Shown here one piece after another: positions 39,648-49,053 of a DNA stretch of 64,000 nucleotides. This DNA is from Methylophaga thiooxydans DMS010. Its GTDB lineage: Bacteria > Pseudomonadota > Gammaproteobacteria > Nitrosococcales > Methylophagaceae. Location of the stretch: the NCBI RefSeq assembly GCF_000156355.1, contig NZ_GG657898.1:1-64000 (forward strand), given 5' to 3'. Position 1 is the first letter of the stretch, and each line of letters starts with the position of its first letter. A program made the translations under genes and the position numbers. Below the pieces are notes generated by a model, which was not told the DNA's origin, searched no databases, and saw only the letters and a list, made by a program, of their open reading frames with translations.

Positions 39648-40010
39648 TTAGTAAGCAGACTGGAAAGCATTTTTTACCCAGTCAAATTGATAGCCTGTTT
39701 TAGCTGGACTTACTGCGACGACATCAAACCGACAGGCTTGATAGCCATCACGACTTTGCTGTAAGTAATGTTCAGCGGTGTGAATAATACGTGACTGTTT
39801 GGTTTTATTCACGCTTTCTAAAGCTGAACCGAAACGAGCAGATTGTCGGTATCTCACTTCGATAAAAACGAGTGTTTCTCGATCCTGCATAATCAGGTCT
39901 ATTTCACCACCTCGGCACTGATAATTCCGTGTGATGAGACGCATTCCCTGTTTCTGCAGGTGTTTCGCCACCTGTTTTTCTATTTGTTGGCCTTTCTCCC
40001 TGGCAAACAT
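39648..40010 (-). CDS. yraN: YraN, UPF0102 endonuclease-like protein
   Basis: The 120-aa protein has the UPF0102 pattern: EKQVAKHLQKQGMRLITRNY, then GGEIDLIMQDRETLVFIEVR, a PD-(D/E)xK-like nuclease signature (E, D, ExK region as EVRYR). Its cellular role is unclear. It lies 3 nt from lpoA, probably in one transcript. Confidence 0.93.
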   Translation of the reverse strand: MFAREKGQQIEKQVAKHLQKQGMRLITRNYQCRGGEIDLIMQDRETLVFIEVRYRQSARFGSALESVNKTKQSRIIHTAEHYLQQSRDGYQACRFDVVAVSPAKTGYQFDWVKNAFQSAY

Positions 40011-40013
40011 CGA

Positions 40014-41903
40014 TTATTGAATGAGCTCTAGCTCTCCTTGTTTGAACTGGGCCCATGGCATGTCACGTTCAATCTGACCCTGTTCATTAATTGATAAAGA
40101 CCCGGTCGCTCCCTGATAAATGCTTTCAGGATCGCGACTCAGTCGGTTGAGTTCCGGTATCAGTCGGTAAGCGTCAGCGCCCATTGCATAGAGCCTGAGA
40201 AGGCCACCGAAGTTTCCATCAAATTGTGCTTGTATCGCCTGATAAGCAGGATCTTGCTCTGCGTGTTGGGTAAACATCCACGGAATATCAGGAATATATA
40301 AGTTATTCAGATCAATATCCTGCTGTGGGTCTGATTGACCTGTGTAGGTATGTGAAGTCGCGATTAAAGGTAACTGTCCTGAGCGATGAAATTTTAGTTG
40401 TGGCACCAGCTGACGTGCTTTTAATGGTTTGGCGACCATGAACACAAAGTCGATATCTTGACGGCGTCGAGGCTCAAAATCCAAGGAGCGCCCCAAGGTG
40501 CTCTTTAGCGACGCGTAGCGTTGTTCACTGGCATCAAGTCCCATTAGCGGGATTAAGGTATCTCTGAAATCGTTATCAGATTCGTTATATGAGGCACGGT
40601 ACAGTACGCTTCCGCCCACCTCGCGCCATGCATTCATAAAGGCCGTCGAGACACGATCACCCCAATCACCTTGCGGTGATAGAATCACGGCCCGTTGATA
40701 ACCCTGCTGGCGAGCAAAATGAGCGGACGCAACGGCATCATCTTCTGGTGCTAGACCAAACTGGAACAAGTTCGGACGACTGAGGCGAATATCAATTCTG
40801 TTTAATGCCAGTACGGGGATCGGTAAATCAGTCTGTGTACTCAAGGCATCCACCGATGCTTTTTGTAGCGGACCAATAACAATGCTGGCGCCACGTGAAA
40901 CCGCTTCGTTGTAACGATCGATGACATTGCTTTGACGACTGAATTCATCAGTGGTTATGTCTAAAAAATGTAGTCGTACATCAGAACCACTGGCGTAATG
41001 GGCTGAAATAATGCCTTCTTTGATAGCTTGTGCGACATCGGCGTAAGGACCGGACGCCGGCAGTAAAACTGCGATATCACCAATCTGTTCAGGTAAACGT
41101 GTGCCTGCGGTAACCACATTTTCATATAAGTCAGGATCAGCAGGGTGATTGGGGTAACTCCGACGCCAGTCTTCTAAAGCCACTTCCAGCGCTTCTGGAT
41201 TAGTTTTGTAGGCTTTAATAGCGTAAGCCAAGGCAAACCAGCCACTATCATCTGCCGGCGGGATTCCAGGATTGAATAAATCTAATGCTTGAGGTGTGAG
41301 TTTTAACAGTGTTTGCCATAATGCGGCACGATTTGTTTCCAGTGCAGTTTGCTCTGCCAGTAACGTATCTAGTTTGAGATGCGTATTGGCTTTTTCTAAC
41401 CAGTTTTCGGTCAGTGCATAGGCATCAATTTTGATCTGATAGAGTTGTTCGCTGTCACCCGCCGATAGCGTTTCTTCATCAATGTTAGCGACCGCTTTCA
41501 GCGCCGCTTCTCCCTGATTGTCATTGAGGGCTAATTCTGCACGTAAAATGGATGCATCGAATTGATGTTGAGGCGAAAGTAGCGCATCGTTGAGTTGTAC
41601 CAATGCTTGCTGACTGTTTTCGGTTTGCTCAACCTGCCAAAACAGACGGGCAGCTCGCAGTAATAACAGGGCCTGTTTTTCGCCTTCTGCTGTGTTGGCA
41701 AGCGCCAGATATTCTGTTGCCGCTCTAGCAAAGTCACCCTCCTGCTCCGCGGCTAAGGTGTCAATTTGAGCGGGTTGAGGACGGGTATGTGGTCCCTGTA
41801 CCGGCTGACAAGCCGTTATAAAAAAAAGAATAATGGCCGGTAACAGCAAGATCCGTTTGAAGCTCATATAGGGTGTCTGTGTATTAAACATAGGAAGCAT
41901 CAT
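40014..41903 (-). CDS. lpoA: LpoA penicillin-binding-protein activator lipoprotein
   Basis: The 629-aa lipoprotein has a signal ending FFITAC (Cys ~32 from the first Met). ATG 41867 (MSFKRILL) is an alternative start, though the first ATG follows AGGTAAG. An N-terminal TPR-like helical half and a C-terminal periplasmic-binding-protein fold (~270-620, IGDIAVLLPASGPYADV) follow. LpoA activates the transpeptidase of PBP1A from the outer membrane. Diverges from rsmI. Confidence 0.92.
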   Translation of the reverse strand: MMLPMFNTQTPYMSFKRILLLPAIILFFITACQPVQGPHTRPQPAQIDTLAAEQEGDFARAATEYLALANTAEGEKQALLLLRAARLFWQVEQTENSQQALVQLNDALLSPQHQFDASILRAELALNDNQGEAALKAVANIDEETLSAGDSEQLYQIKIDAYALTENWLEKANTHLKLDTLLAEQTALETNRAALWQTLLKLTPQALDLFNPGIPPADDSGWFALAYAIKAYKTNPEALEVALEDWRRSYPNHPADPDLYENVVTAGTRLPEQIGDIAVLLPASGPYADVAQAIKEGIISAHYASGSDVRLHFLDITTDEFSRQSNVIDRYNEAVSRGASIVIGPLQKASVDALSTQTDLPIPVLALNRIDIRLSRPNLFQFGLAPEDDAVASAHFARQQGYQRAVILSPQGDWGDRVSTAFMNAWREVGGSVLYRASYNESDNDFRDTLIPLMGLDASEQRYASLKSTLGRSLDFEPRRRQDIDFVFMVAKPLKARQLVPQLKFHRSGQLPLIATSHTYTGQSDPQQDIDLNNLYIPDIPWMFTQHAEQDPAYQAIQAQFDGNFGGLLRLYAMGADAYRLIPELNRLSRDPESIYQGATGSLSINEQGQIERDMPWAQFKQGELELIQ

Positions 41904-41956
41904 CTTACCTGTTCGCGTATATTACGACCACAATTGCAACAAAATATTAAGGAGAA

Positions 41957-42808
41957 ATGGTGACTGTTTCACAACCAGGACAATTGTTTATTGTGGCAAC
42001 ACCGATTGGCAATCTATCCGATTTATCTCCTCGTGCGGTAGAAACTCTGCAGCAAGTCGCTTTGATTGCTGCGGAAGATACCCGCCATAGTAAATACCTG
42101 CTTCAACATTACGCAATCAGTACCAAAACGATTTCGCTACATGAACACAATGAACAACAACGTAGTGAAATGTTATTGCAGCGTCTCCTTGATGGCGACT
42201 CCATCGCGCTTATCAGTGACGCCGGAACGCCGCTAATTAGTGATCCGGGCTATCGCTTGGTATCGCTGGTTAAACAACAGGGTATTCAAGTTGTACCAAT
42301 ACCCGGCAGTTGCGCCTTAATCGCCGCGATGTCGGCATCTGGCCTTGCCTCGGATCGCTTTGCCTTCGAAGGTTTCTTACCGGCTAAAGCATCGGCACGA
42401 CGTCAAATTCTAGAAACACTCAAAGACGATTCGCACACTTTGATTTTTTACGAAAGTCCTCGTCGTTTAGTTGATGCCCTAACAGATTGTGTTGCCGCTT
42501 TCGGTGAAGCTAGACAAGCGTGTTTGGCTCGCGAGCTTACAAAAATGCACGAAACCATCGAGACCCGTCCACTTGTCGAGTTATTGGATTGGGTGAAACA
42601 AGATGACAATCAGCAACGAGGTGAGTGCGTGTTGTTGATAGAAGGCGCAGCAGACTCAGCGTCCGTCGACGAACAGGAAATGTCACGGCTACTGGCGTTA
42701 CTGCTGCCTGAGCTTCCAGTGAAAAAAGCGGCGACTATTGCAGCAGCAATATCTGGCGGTAGTAAAAACCAAGCGTATCAATTGGCACTAAAACTTCAGC
42801 AGAAATAA
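41957..42808 (+). CDS. rsmI: 16S rRNA C1402 2'-O-methyltransferase RsmI
   Basis: The 283-aa SAM-dependent methylase has the SpoU-unrelated tetrapyrrole-methylase fold with VATPIGNLSDLSPRAVETL and DAGTPLISDPGYRLV, and VPIPGSCALIAAMSASGL. With RsmH, encoded at 54215, it modifies C1402 of 16S rRNA. ATG 41957 has AAGGAGAA upstream. The rsmI-rnpB neighbourhood is typical of gammaproteobacteria. Confidence 0.96.
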   Translation: MVTVSQPGQLFIVATPIGNLSDLSPRAVETLQQVALIAAEDTRHSKYLLQHYAISTKTISLHEHNEQQRSEMLLQRLLDGDSIALISDAGTPLISDPGYRLVSLVKQQGIQVVPIPGSCALIAAMSASGLASDRFAFEGFLPAKASARRQILETLKDDSHTLIFYESPRRLVDALTDCVAAFGEARQACLARELTKMHETIETRPLVELLDWVKQDDNQQRGECVLLIEGAADSASVDEQEMSRLLALLLPELPVKKAATIAAAISGGSKNQAYQLALKLQQK

Positions 42809-42831
42809 TCATGCTTAGGTAAAATAGCGCT

Positions 42832-43190
<359 letters not shown>

Positions 43191-43422
43191 ACTAATTTTC
43201 TGTTCATGTATCAATAGGGCTGCCTTCGCGATGTAGGCAGTTGCTTATGGTATGTGAGCTGGCACAAACACAGTATCTGGTCTGGCCAAAAGGAATGTAT
43301 TCAAACTCCAATTTGGTTGAAGAGCCGGAAGTGAATTGATATTACAAAAGCAATGTTTGAAAGAACATCTCAGCGCACATGACTCCGTAACTTTCTACTG
43401 TCGTCAGTGTGTTGACTGTTTT

Positions 43423-44907
43423 CTATCCATTGTAAAGTCGGACGTTATTTTTACCACTATCTTTTACTTGATACATCGCGATATCGGCATTTTTCAGTAA
43501 TGTCTGGGCAGTGTCTCCGTGTTGAGGGTAAATCGCAAGGCCGATACTGGCTGACATCTGAAGTTGGTGACTGTTTATACCAAACGGTTTACTCAGGGCG
43601 AGCAGGAGTTTTTCAGCTACTTTCATCGCATCGTCAACCGCATTGATTTTCGGCAGTAAAACGATGAACTCATCGCCGCCGATACGAGACAAAGTATCGG
43701 ATTGTCTCAGGATGGATGTGACTCTGTCGGCAACTGCTTTAAGAAGCTGATCACCTACACCGTGACCGTGCGAATCGTTAATAGATTTAAACCCATCCAA
43801 ATCAATGAACATGACTCCTAGTAATTCTTTATCCCTTTCAGCGTGCTTCAGAGCGAGTTTTAGACGGTCTTCGAATAAGTGACGGTTGGGGAGGTTCGTT
43901 AAGGAGTCATGATAAGCCAATAGCTTTATTTGTTCTTCCATCCTGATTCTATCGGTGATATCAAAGAACCAGGAGAGCACAGCAGGGCTGTCGAGATAGT
44001 TTACCCGGACAAACGAGCCGATACACCATAGGTTCTTTGCTGATTCTTGCGATTGGAATTTGAGAAGTTTGTCGCTGATACTGTGTTGCGTTTCTAAGTT
44101 CTGTCTGATGCCATCAAGTTCACTTTTGTCTACTAAAAAAATAGCATTATTATTTTCACTAAAAGGCGTCGCATCAGTACCAAAAAGCTCTAAGTGGCGT
44201 TTGTTGGTAAATAAAGTATCGAGTGTAGATAGGTTAGTAATACTGGCAGCTGAAGGGCTAAAATTCAGAATTTCTTTGAACTGAGCTTCATCACGTTTGG
44301 CTTGGATTCTGAGCTTGAGATTTTCATGCAGGCTTTTCCCTTGATCTTTTGCTGAATTGAGCATGAAAGCAGTAAAAATCAACAGCATGATAGCCATTGC
44401 AATGGGTATATCACCACTTGAAAGAAAGTAATGTAAGGCATTGGGTAGTATCGTGGCAAAAATAAAGGCCACAACAGCAAACTTGTCAACAGCCAAGGAG
44501 GAGGTTGCGCCTGTAGCCAACCCACCCAGCGTGAAAGTGATGAACAGCTGATAAACCAGTTCTACCTGTTGAGCAAAATAAAACCCAGCCCAGCCCCAGG
44601 CTAGTCCTGACATGACTGCACCAAATCGAAAGAATCGCAGGTGTATCACGATAACTTCGGGGTTGAAGCTAGGATGACGTTTAAACCAGTGATGAACAAT
44701 AAGTCGGATGACATTAACGGAGCAGAGAATGATAAGCCATAGCAACAGACTACGGGTATTTATCTGATCGTACAGAATGACTGTCATGATGACCGCTAGA
44801 CAGGTACTGATGAATAAGGATATCTGTACTGAACCGCTTAGCAGTTTGTAGTTTTCGTGTAAATTTACTGCGTTTTCGTCGCGATACGCTTGGTTTGTTT
44901 TCAACAT
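43423..44907 (-). CDS. Membrane-bound diguanylate cyclase with PAS region
   Basis: The 494-aa protein has about six N-terminal membrane spans (~25-195), a PAS-like region (~210-325) with FSPSAASITNLSTLDTLFTN, and a GGDEF domain (~335-494) with RIGGDEF (GGDEF at 410-414). The I-site RQSD (401-404) precedes it by five residues, so product inhibition is likely. It makes cyclic di-GMP; the PilZ protein at 38105 is a possible receptor. No EAL domain is present. Confidence 0.93.
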   Translation of the reverse strand: MLKTNQAYRDENAVNLHENYKLLSGSVQISLFISTCLAVIMTVILYDQINTRSLLLWLIILCSVNVIRLIVHHWFKRHPSFNPEVIVIHLRFFRFGAVMSGLAWGWAGFYFAQQVELVYQLFITFTLGGLATGATSSLAVDKFAVVAFIFATILPNALHYFLSSGDIPIAMAIMLLIFTAFMLNSAKDQGKSLHENLKLRIQAKRDEAQFKEILNFSPSAASITNLSTLDTLFTNKRHLELFGTDATPFSENNNAIFLVDKSELDGIRQNLETQHSISDKLLKFQSQESAKNLWCIGSFVRVNYLDSPAVLSWFFDITDRIRMEEQIKLLAYHDSLTNLPNRHLFEDRLKLALKHAERDKELLGVMFIDLDGFKSINDSHGHGVGDQLLKAVADRVTSILRQSDTLSRIGGDEFIVLLPKINAVDDAMKVAEKLLLALSKPFGINSHQLQMSASIGLAIYPQHGDTAQTLLKNADIAMYQVKDSGKNNVRLYNG

Positions 44908-45114
44908 AAAATAGCCAGTGACCGATAGCCTACTGTATTTCTCATACTGGCGGTCATACTAGCATAAGTTTTTTGCCTGCAAGCACGAAGAGAACGTCAG
45001 AACGTTACACACGCTTTGAGAGCTGCTTGCTTTAAACGACAGTTCCGGACGAATGATTGACCGCACCAGTCCTAGGCTTATCTGCCGTCTCTTTTTTTCA
45101 ACATTACTCAACTC

Positions 45115-45143
45115 TCCACTCGGGAATCCCTTCGCCGAGTGGA
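45115..45143. repeat. Inverted repeat downstream of the Yip1-family gene
   Basis: TCCACTCGG (45115-45123) and CCGAGTGGA (45135-45143) form a perfect 9-bp stem with an 11-nt loop in the 248-bp gap between the GGDEF and Yip1 genes. No U-run follows on the leftward transcript, so termination is possible but not typical. Confidence 0.5.
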
Positions 45144-45155
45144 TAATGGCATTAT

Positions 45156-45752
45156 CTAGGCGTAAACCACGCTCCAAATAATGACTGTGCCTACATTGAA
45201 CACCACCAATAAACACAATCCTGCAGAAATAATTGAGGTTGAGACAACGTAACCTTTTCCGTCAGGAATTTTCATATAGATTGGAATGCCGATATAGAGC
45301 AGGTACAGGCTGTACCCCACGGCGGCCATCAACACTAGCATCGCTAACCAAACAATCGGCACGAACCCCACTAGGCCAGCCATATACATCGGTGTTGCTG
45401 TGTAGCTGACAAATACTAAGCAGCGGCCGAAGCTTGTCTCAGTGCCAAATGCTCTTTCCATTGAAAAGGTGAAATAGGCCATCATTAAGGTAAAAACGGT
45501 GATGAGCACATAAAAAGCAAGTGCCATCGGCACAGCCTTGGCAACGGGTATTTGATGGAATTCACTACCGGATAAGCTCCAGCCAATCAGCGTGATGCCT
45601 ATGAGAAATGCAATGGCAGGTATTGCTGCGAGAACCGCCAGACGTGCTAGCCCAAATAGAACAAGATCTTCTTTTTCTTCGCTAATCGATTCCCACTCAG
45701 CATGAGGAACAGAGAATAGACCCCAGAAGTGATGATGGTGATGATGATACAT
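45156..45752 (-). CDS. Yip1-family membrane protein with native His6
   Basis: The 198-aa protein has five predicted spans and Yip1-type motifs (FGLARLAVLAAIPAIAFLIG, the YTATPMYMAGLVGFVP loop). Its N-terminus reads MYHHHHHHFWG, a natural run of six His that could bind metal. The role in bacteria is unclear. It is adjacent to, but separated by 126 bp from, the oxidase assembly genes. Confidence 0.8.
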   Translation of the reverse strand: MYHHHHHHFWGLFSVPHAEWESISEEKEDLVLFGLARLAVLAAIPAIAFLIGITLIGWSLSGSEFHQIPVAKAVPMALAFYVLITVFTLMMAYFTFSMERAFGTETSFGRCLVFVSYTATPMYMAGLVGFVPIVWLAMLVLMAAVGYSLYLLYIGIPIYMKIPDGKGYVVSTSIISAGLCLLVVFNVGTVIIWSVVYA

Positions 45753-45878
45753 GGCAGACTCCTGTCGTTGTTAATGGGTTGTTAACAAAAAGGATAAAAC
45801 CGCTTCAATTTCACTGTATGCCCTTTTTGGGTGATGTACAAGTGAGTTAAATCATTATTTTTCATGGCTTTTATGGAC

Positions 45879-46775
45879 TTAGCTAAACACGGCATGATCG
45901 ACTAAAATCAGCAAAAATAGCCAAAGTAGATACAAAATAGAAAATTTAAAGAGACGATACGGTGCCTGTGTATTTTTTTTATCAAATAATTGCCACAGCA
46001 AATAAAACTGACGGCTGTTGAGTATCAAAATGCCGGTAAGGTAGATCAAGCCACTCATTCCAGTAACAAAAGGCAATAAAGTACAACCAAGCAATAACAG
46101 GCTGTATAACGCTATTTGAATGCGAGTGAAAGCGTCACCATGGGTGACGGGTAGCATCGGTACGTCGGCTTTGGCGTACTCGTCTTTTTTATGTAGTGCC
46201 AGTGCCCAGAAGTGGGGTGGTGTCCAGGCAAAAATAATTAACACCAACAACAAGGCATTAGGGTCAACTTGGCCGGTGACGGCTGTCCATCCCAACAGCG
46301 GTGGCATCGCCCCTGCCAGTCCACCAATGGTAATGTTTTGTGGTGTGGCACGCTTCAAAAACAAGGTATAAATCACGGCATAACCAATCAATGCAAATAA
46401 GGTTAGCCATGCGGTTAACGGGTTAACCAAAAACCACAGCAACAGCATTCCTGAGACGGCTAATGCCAGCGCAAAAGCTAATGCCTGAACGGGTGATACG
46501 ATGCCGGAAGCGGTGGCACGATGACGCGTTCGCGCCATCTTGGCATCTAGTTGGTGATCAATCATATTGTTAATAGTGGCGCCACTTGCAGCGCAAGCGC
46601 CAATGCCTATAACAGCAATCAATAATTGACCTATATTTGGCCAGCCCGGTGTCGCTATAAAGGCGCCTACCAAGGCCGTGATTAACATTAAGAGCACGAC
46701 TTTGGGTTTACACAATGCCAGATAATCTTTCCAATTGGCTCTAAGCGTATTGATTGAGGTCAATGTTGTTTGCAT
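45879..46775 (-). CDS. cyoE: Heme O synthase (protoheme farnesyltransferase)
   Basis: The 298-aa product is read from ATG 46775, sharing a base with the ctaA stop (TGATG); the longer frame overlaps ctaA and is rejected. It has the UbiA-type motif NNMIDHQLDAKMARTRHR (Asp-rich, Mg site) and multiple membrane spans. It attaches a farnesyl chain to heme B, giving heme O, the precursor CtaA oxidises to heme A for the aa3 oxidase. Confidence 0.95.
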   Translation of the reverse strand: MQTTLTSINTLRANWKDYLALCKPKVVLLMLITALVGAFIATPGWPNIGQLLIAVIGIGACAASGATINNMIDHQLDAKMARTRHRATASGIVSPVQALAFALALAVSGMLLLWFLVNPLTAWLTLFALIGYAVIYTLFLKRATPQNITIGGLAGAMPPLLGWTAVTGQVDPNALLLVLIIFAWTPPHFWALALHKKDEYAKADVPMLPVTHGDAFTRIQIALYSLLLLGCTLLPFVTGMSGLIYLTGILILNSRQFYLLWQLFDKKNTQAPYRLFKFSILYLLWLFLLILVDHAVFS

Positions 46776-47773
46776 CAGATCACCCTGTCCATTTCCAGAT
46801 TGTGATGGGGCTGCTGCCACAGAGATTGTGGCTTTGGTTGCAGGCGGAAAATAAGATGAATCAGACTCAGCAATAAAAGGGCTGCGCCTGTGTTGTGCAG
46901 TAATGCCAGTGATAAAGGGAGTAATAACAGCACATTACTGATTCCCAGACTGACTTGTATCAAGGTTAAGCTCAGAATGACTAACAGCTGTTTCCGCAGT
47001 AGCGTGTAGCCCCATAAACGAACGGCTAACAGCATTATGCTGAACACCACTAATAAAGCGAATAGTCGATGCACAACATGAATAGTGACGCGTGCATCTG
47101 ATGATAAGATGCCGCCTTCGTAATTAGTTGTTTGTATATCTGAAAGGTTAAATGCTTGTTGTAAATCAAGCGCTGGTAGCCACTTTCCATGACAGGTGGG
47201 GAAGTCGGGACAGGCGAGTCCGGCATAGTGACTACTAGTCCATCCCCCCAACGTAATTTGCGTGATTAAAAAAAGTAAAACGATGATGGAAAACTTACGT
47301 CCTTGTGGTGCAACCGTAACCGGTGTGGTTTTGCTTAATTGAAGGAATAACAACAACAATAAGCTCAATAAGGCCATACCACCGAGTAAGTGTAAGGTGA
47401 CGATTTGCGGTAGTAACTGCATGGTCACTGTCCACATACCAAATAAGGCCTGAGCGATAACTAACATCAGTACGCCACGGCAGAGCCAGCGGGTGTGTGT
47501 TGCTACGCTATTGGATTTTTCTACGCAGAAGGTTAAGACAAGAATGAGCAAACCCAGTAACCCGGCAATGTAACGATGGGTCATTTCCATCCAGGCCTTG
47601 TGGCTATCAATTGCCGTAGTGGTCTCGGGATGAAGTTGTGGTGGAATCAGCTGCCCATAACATCCCGGCCAGTCCGGGCAGCCTAGCCCGGCATCTAGCA
47701 ACCGGGTTAAAGCGCCCAGCGTCACAACGACTAAGGCCATCATGAGTGCGATAAAGGTAAGCCGTCTTAACAT
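46775..47773 (-). CDS. ctaA: Heme A synthase (CtaA/COX15)
   Basis: The 332-aa protein has eight predicted spans with paired His residues (EMTHRYIAGLLGLLI, VTLHLLGGMALLSL, IHVVHRLFALLVV, ALLHNTGAALLLLS), two CxxxxxC-like segments (GLGCPDWPGCYG, GLACPDFPTCHG), the COX15 pattern. It converts heme O to heme A. It sits between the Sco-like gene and cyoE. Confidence 0.95.
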   Translation of the reverse strand: MLRRLTFIALMMALVVVTLGALTRLLDAGLGCPDWPGCYGQLIPPQLHPETTTAIDSHKAWMEMTHRYIAGLLGLLILVLTFCVEKSNSVATHTRWLCRGVLMLVIAQALFGMWTVTMQLLPQIVTLHLLGGMALLSLLLLLFLQLSKTTPVTVAPQGRKFSIIVLLFLITQITLGGWTSSHYAGLACPDFPTCHGKWLPALDLQQAFNLSDIQTTNYEGGILSSDARVTIHVVHRLFALLVVFSIMLLAVRLWGYTLLRKQLLVILSLTLIQVSLGISNVLLLLPLSLALLHNTGAALLLLSLIHLIFRLQPKPQSLWQQPHHNLEMDRVI

Positions 47774-47777
47774 GACA

Positions 47778-48311
47778 TCAGCCTATCCGAGATACTTTTA
47801 ATAACCAGTCGATATCTGCCCGCATGGCTTTACCTGAAAGTGCTGGCGGAAAGCGGATGACCAATCTGCCGTTTGGATCGATTAACCAGATGCTGTGATC
47901 CTGCCAGTCGAGTTGCTGTTCGTTGAACCAGTCAAGCAGTTGTGGATTGGCGATCGTGTTTATCTGATTAAAATCAATATCGGCATGTTCAACGGGAAGG
48001 TTTTTTGAGCTTAGCCAGAAAGCTTGTAGACGTTGATAGTCCTGACCTAGAGATGTATGCAACTGTTGCATTCTGTAGAGCTGTTGTTCACAGTTTTGAG
48101 GACATTGCTCACTCATGACAACCAGTCCCCATTTGCCATCAAGTTGATTCGCTAATGCTGCTGGTACAGCCAGAGTTTCGGATAATAATTCACCATTATT
48201 TTTCGTGTCCAGTTGCAATTGTTTGCCAAAAAACGCCATCGACCAGGCAATGATGACGGGTATCAAAGCAACCAGCCAGAGACTGGTGAAAACGGCCTGT
48301 TTTTTATTCAT
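47778..48311 (-). CDS. Sco-like copper/thioredoxin-fold assembly protein
   Basis: The 177-aa protein is read from ATG 48311 with AAGGACAACACC ahead. One N-terminal anchor (~8-28) precedes a periplasmic thioredoxin-like domain with CPQNC (C70, C74) and QDHSIWLIDPNGRL (His139). The CxxxC and later His match the copper ligands of Sco1/SenC, though the overall sequence is divergent. It probably helps load CuA of CoxB. It overlaps surf1 by 8 nt. Confidence 0.75.
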   Translation of the reverse strand: MNKKQAVFTSLWLVALIPVIIAWSMAFFGKQLQLDTKNNGELLSETLAVPAALANQLDGKWGLVVMSEQCPQNCEQQLYRMQQLHTSLGQDYQRLQAFWLSSKNLPVEHADIDFNQINTIANPQLLDWFNEQQLDWQDHSIWLIDPNGRLVIRFPPALSGKAMRADIDWLLKVSRIG

Positions 48312-49008
48312 AAGGTGTTGTCCTTCGGCTGAAGACAATAAATCCCACGATGCAAACGATGGCAATTAAGCACCATTGAATAGCGTAGCCAAGATGCATG
48401 GCGAACTTATTTTCAATCTGGACGGGAGCTGGCGTTAAGTTAGCAATCGCATCGTTTGCATAAACAACATAGGGAAACAACTGATACTGAAAATGTGCAT
48501 TCAATAAAGGCAGTTGTATCTGCTGCATGATGTAGGGCCATTCGGGGTCAGCTTCGGCCTTTGCCAACATGAAACCCGGCTCGGGTTTTTTCGTTAAACC
48601 GCTCACCGCAAGTACATCGGGTAACTCAACGAGGGTGATGGGCTTATCCTGTTTCGACTGCCAACCTAAATTTACCAACACAGGGTAGGTGTGCGTATTA
48701 ATCTGGGCAATAACCTGCCAACCCACGATGCCGTGATGGATTTGATTATCTAAAAAGAATAGCCGTTTTAGATCGCCACTTAAACGAACAGCTCGAAACT
48801 CCGTCAACTGTGGAGAAAGTTGTGTTGGTGGTAGTGAAGATTGCTTAAGGAAAAATGCATATCGCTGCTGTGCTGTCTGTGCACGCTGCCATTGCCAGTG
48901 TGCTAAAAAAAGACACACGATGACGGCACTACAAACAAAGATTAAATAGGCAGGGTGCACTGAAAAGTGCCAATTTAACGCTTTGCATTCAACCTGCTTT
49001 GTATTCAA
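48304..49008 (-). CDS. surf1: SURF1-family oxidase assembly protein
   Basis: The 234-aa protein has two membrane spans, near 20-38 (LIFVCSAVIVCLFLAHWQWQ) and 208-228, with a periplasmic domain carrying VRLSGDLKRLFFLDNQIHHG and VLVNLGWQ. SURF1 assists heme A insertion into subunit I. It lies between coxC and the Sco-like gene, 45 bp from coxC. Confidence 0.92.
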   Translation of the reverse strand: MNTKQVECKALNWHFSVHPAYLIFVCSAVIVCLFLAHWQWQRAQTAQQRYAFFLKQSSLPPTQLSPQLTEFRAVRLSGDLKRLFFLDNQIHHGIVGWQVIAQINTHTYPVLVNLGWQSKQDKPITLVELPDVLAVSGLTKKPEPGFMLAKAEADPEWPYIMQQIQLPLLNAHFQYQLFPYVVYANDAIANLTPAPVQIENKFAMHLGYAIQWCLIAIVCIVGFIVFSRRTTPYE

Positions 49009-49053
49009 CGAAAGCCTCCAATACGTGTGACGCGCTGACTTAATTCCTCTTCG

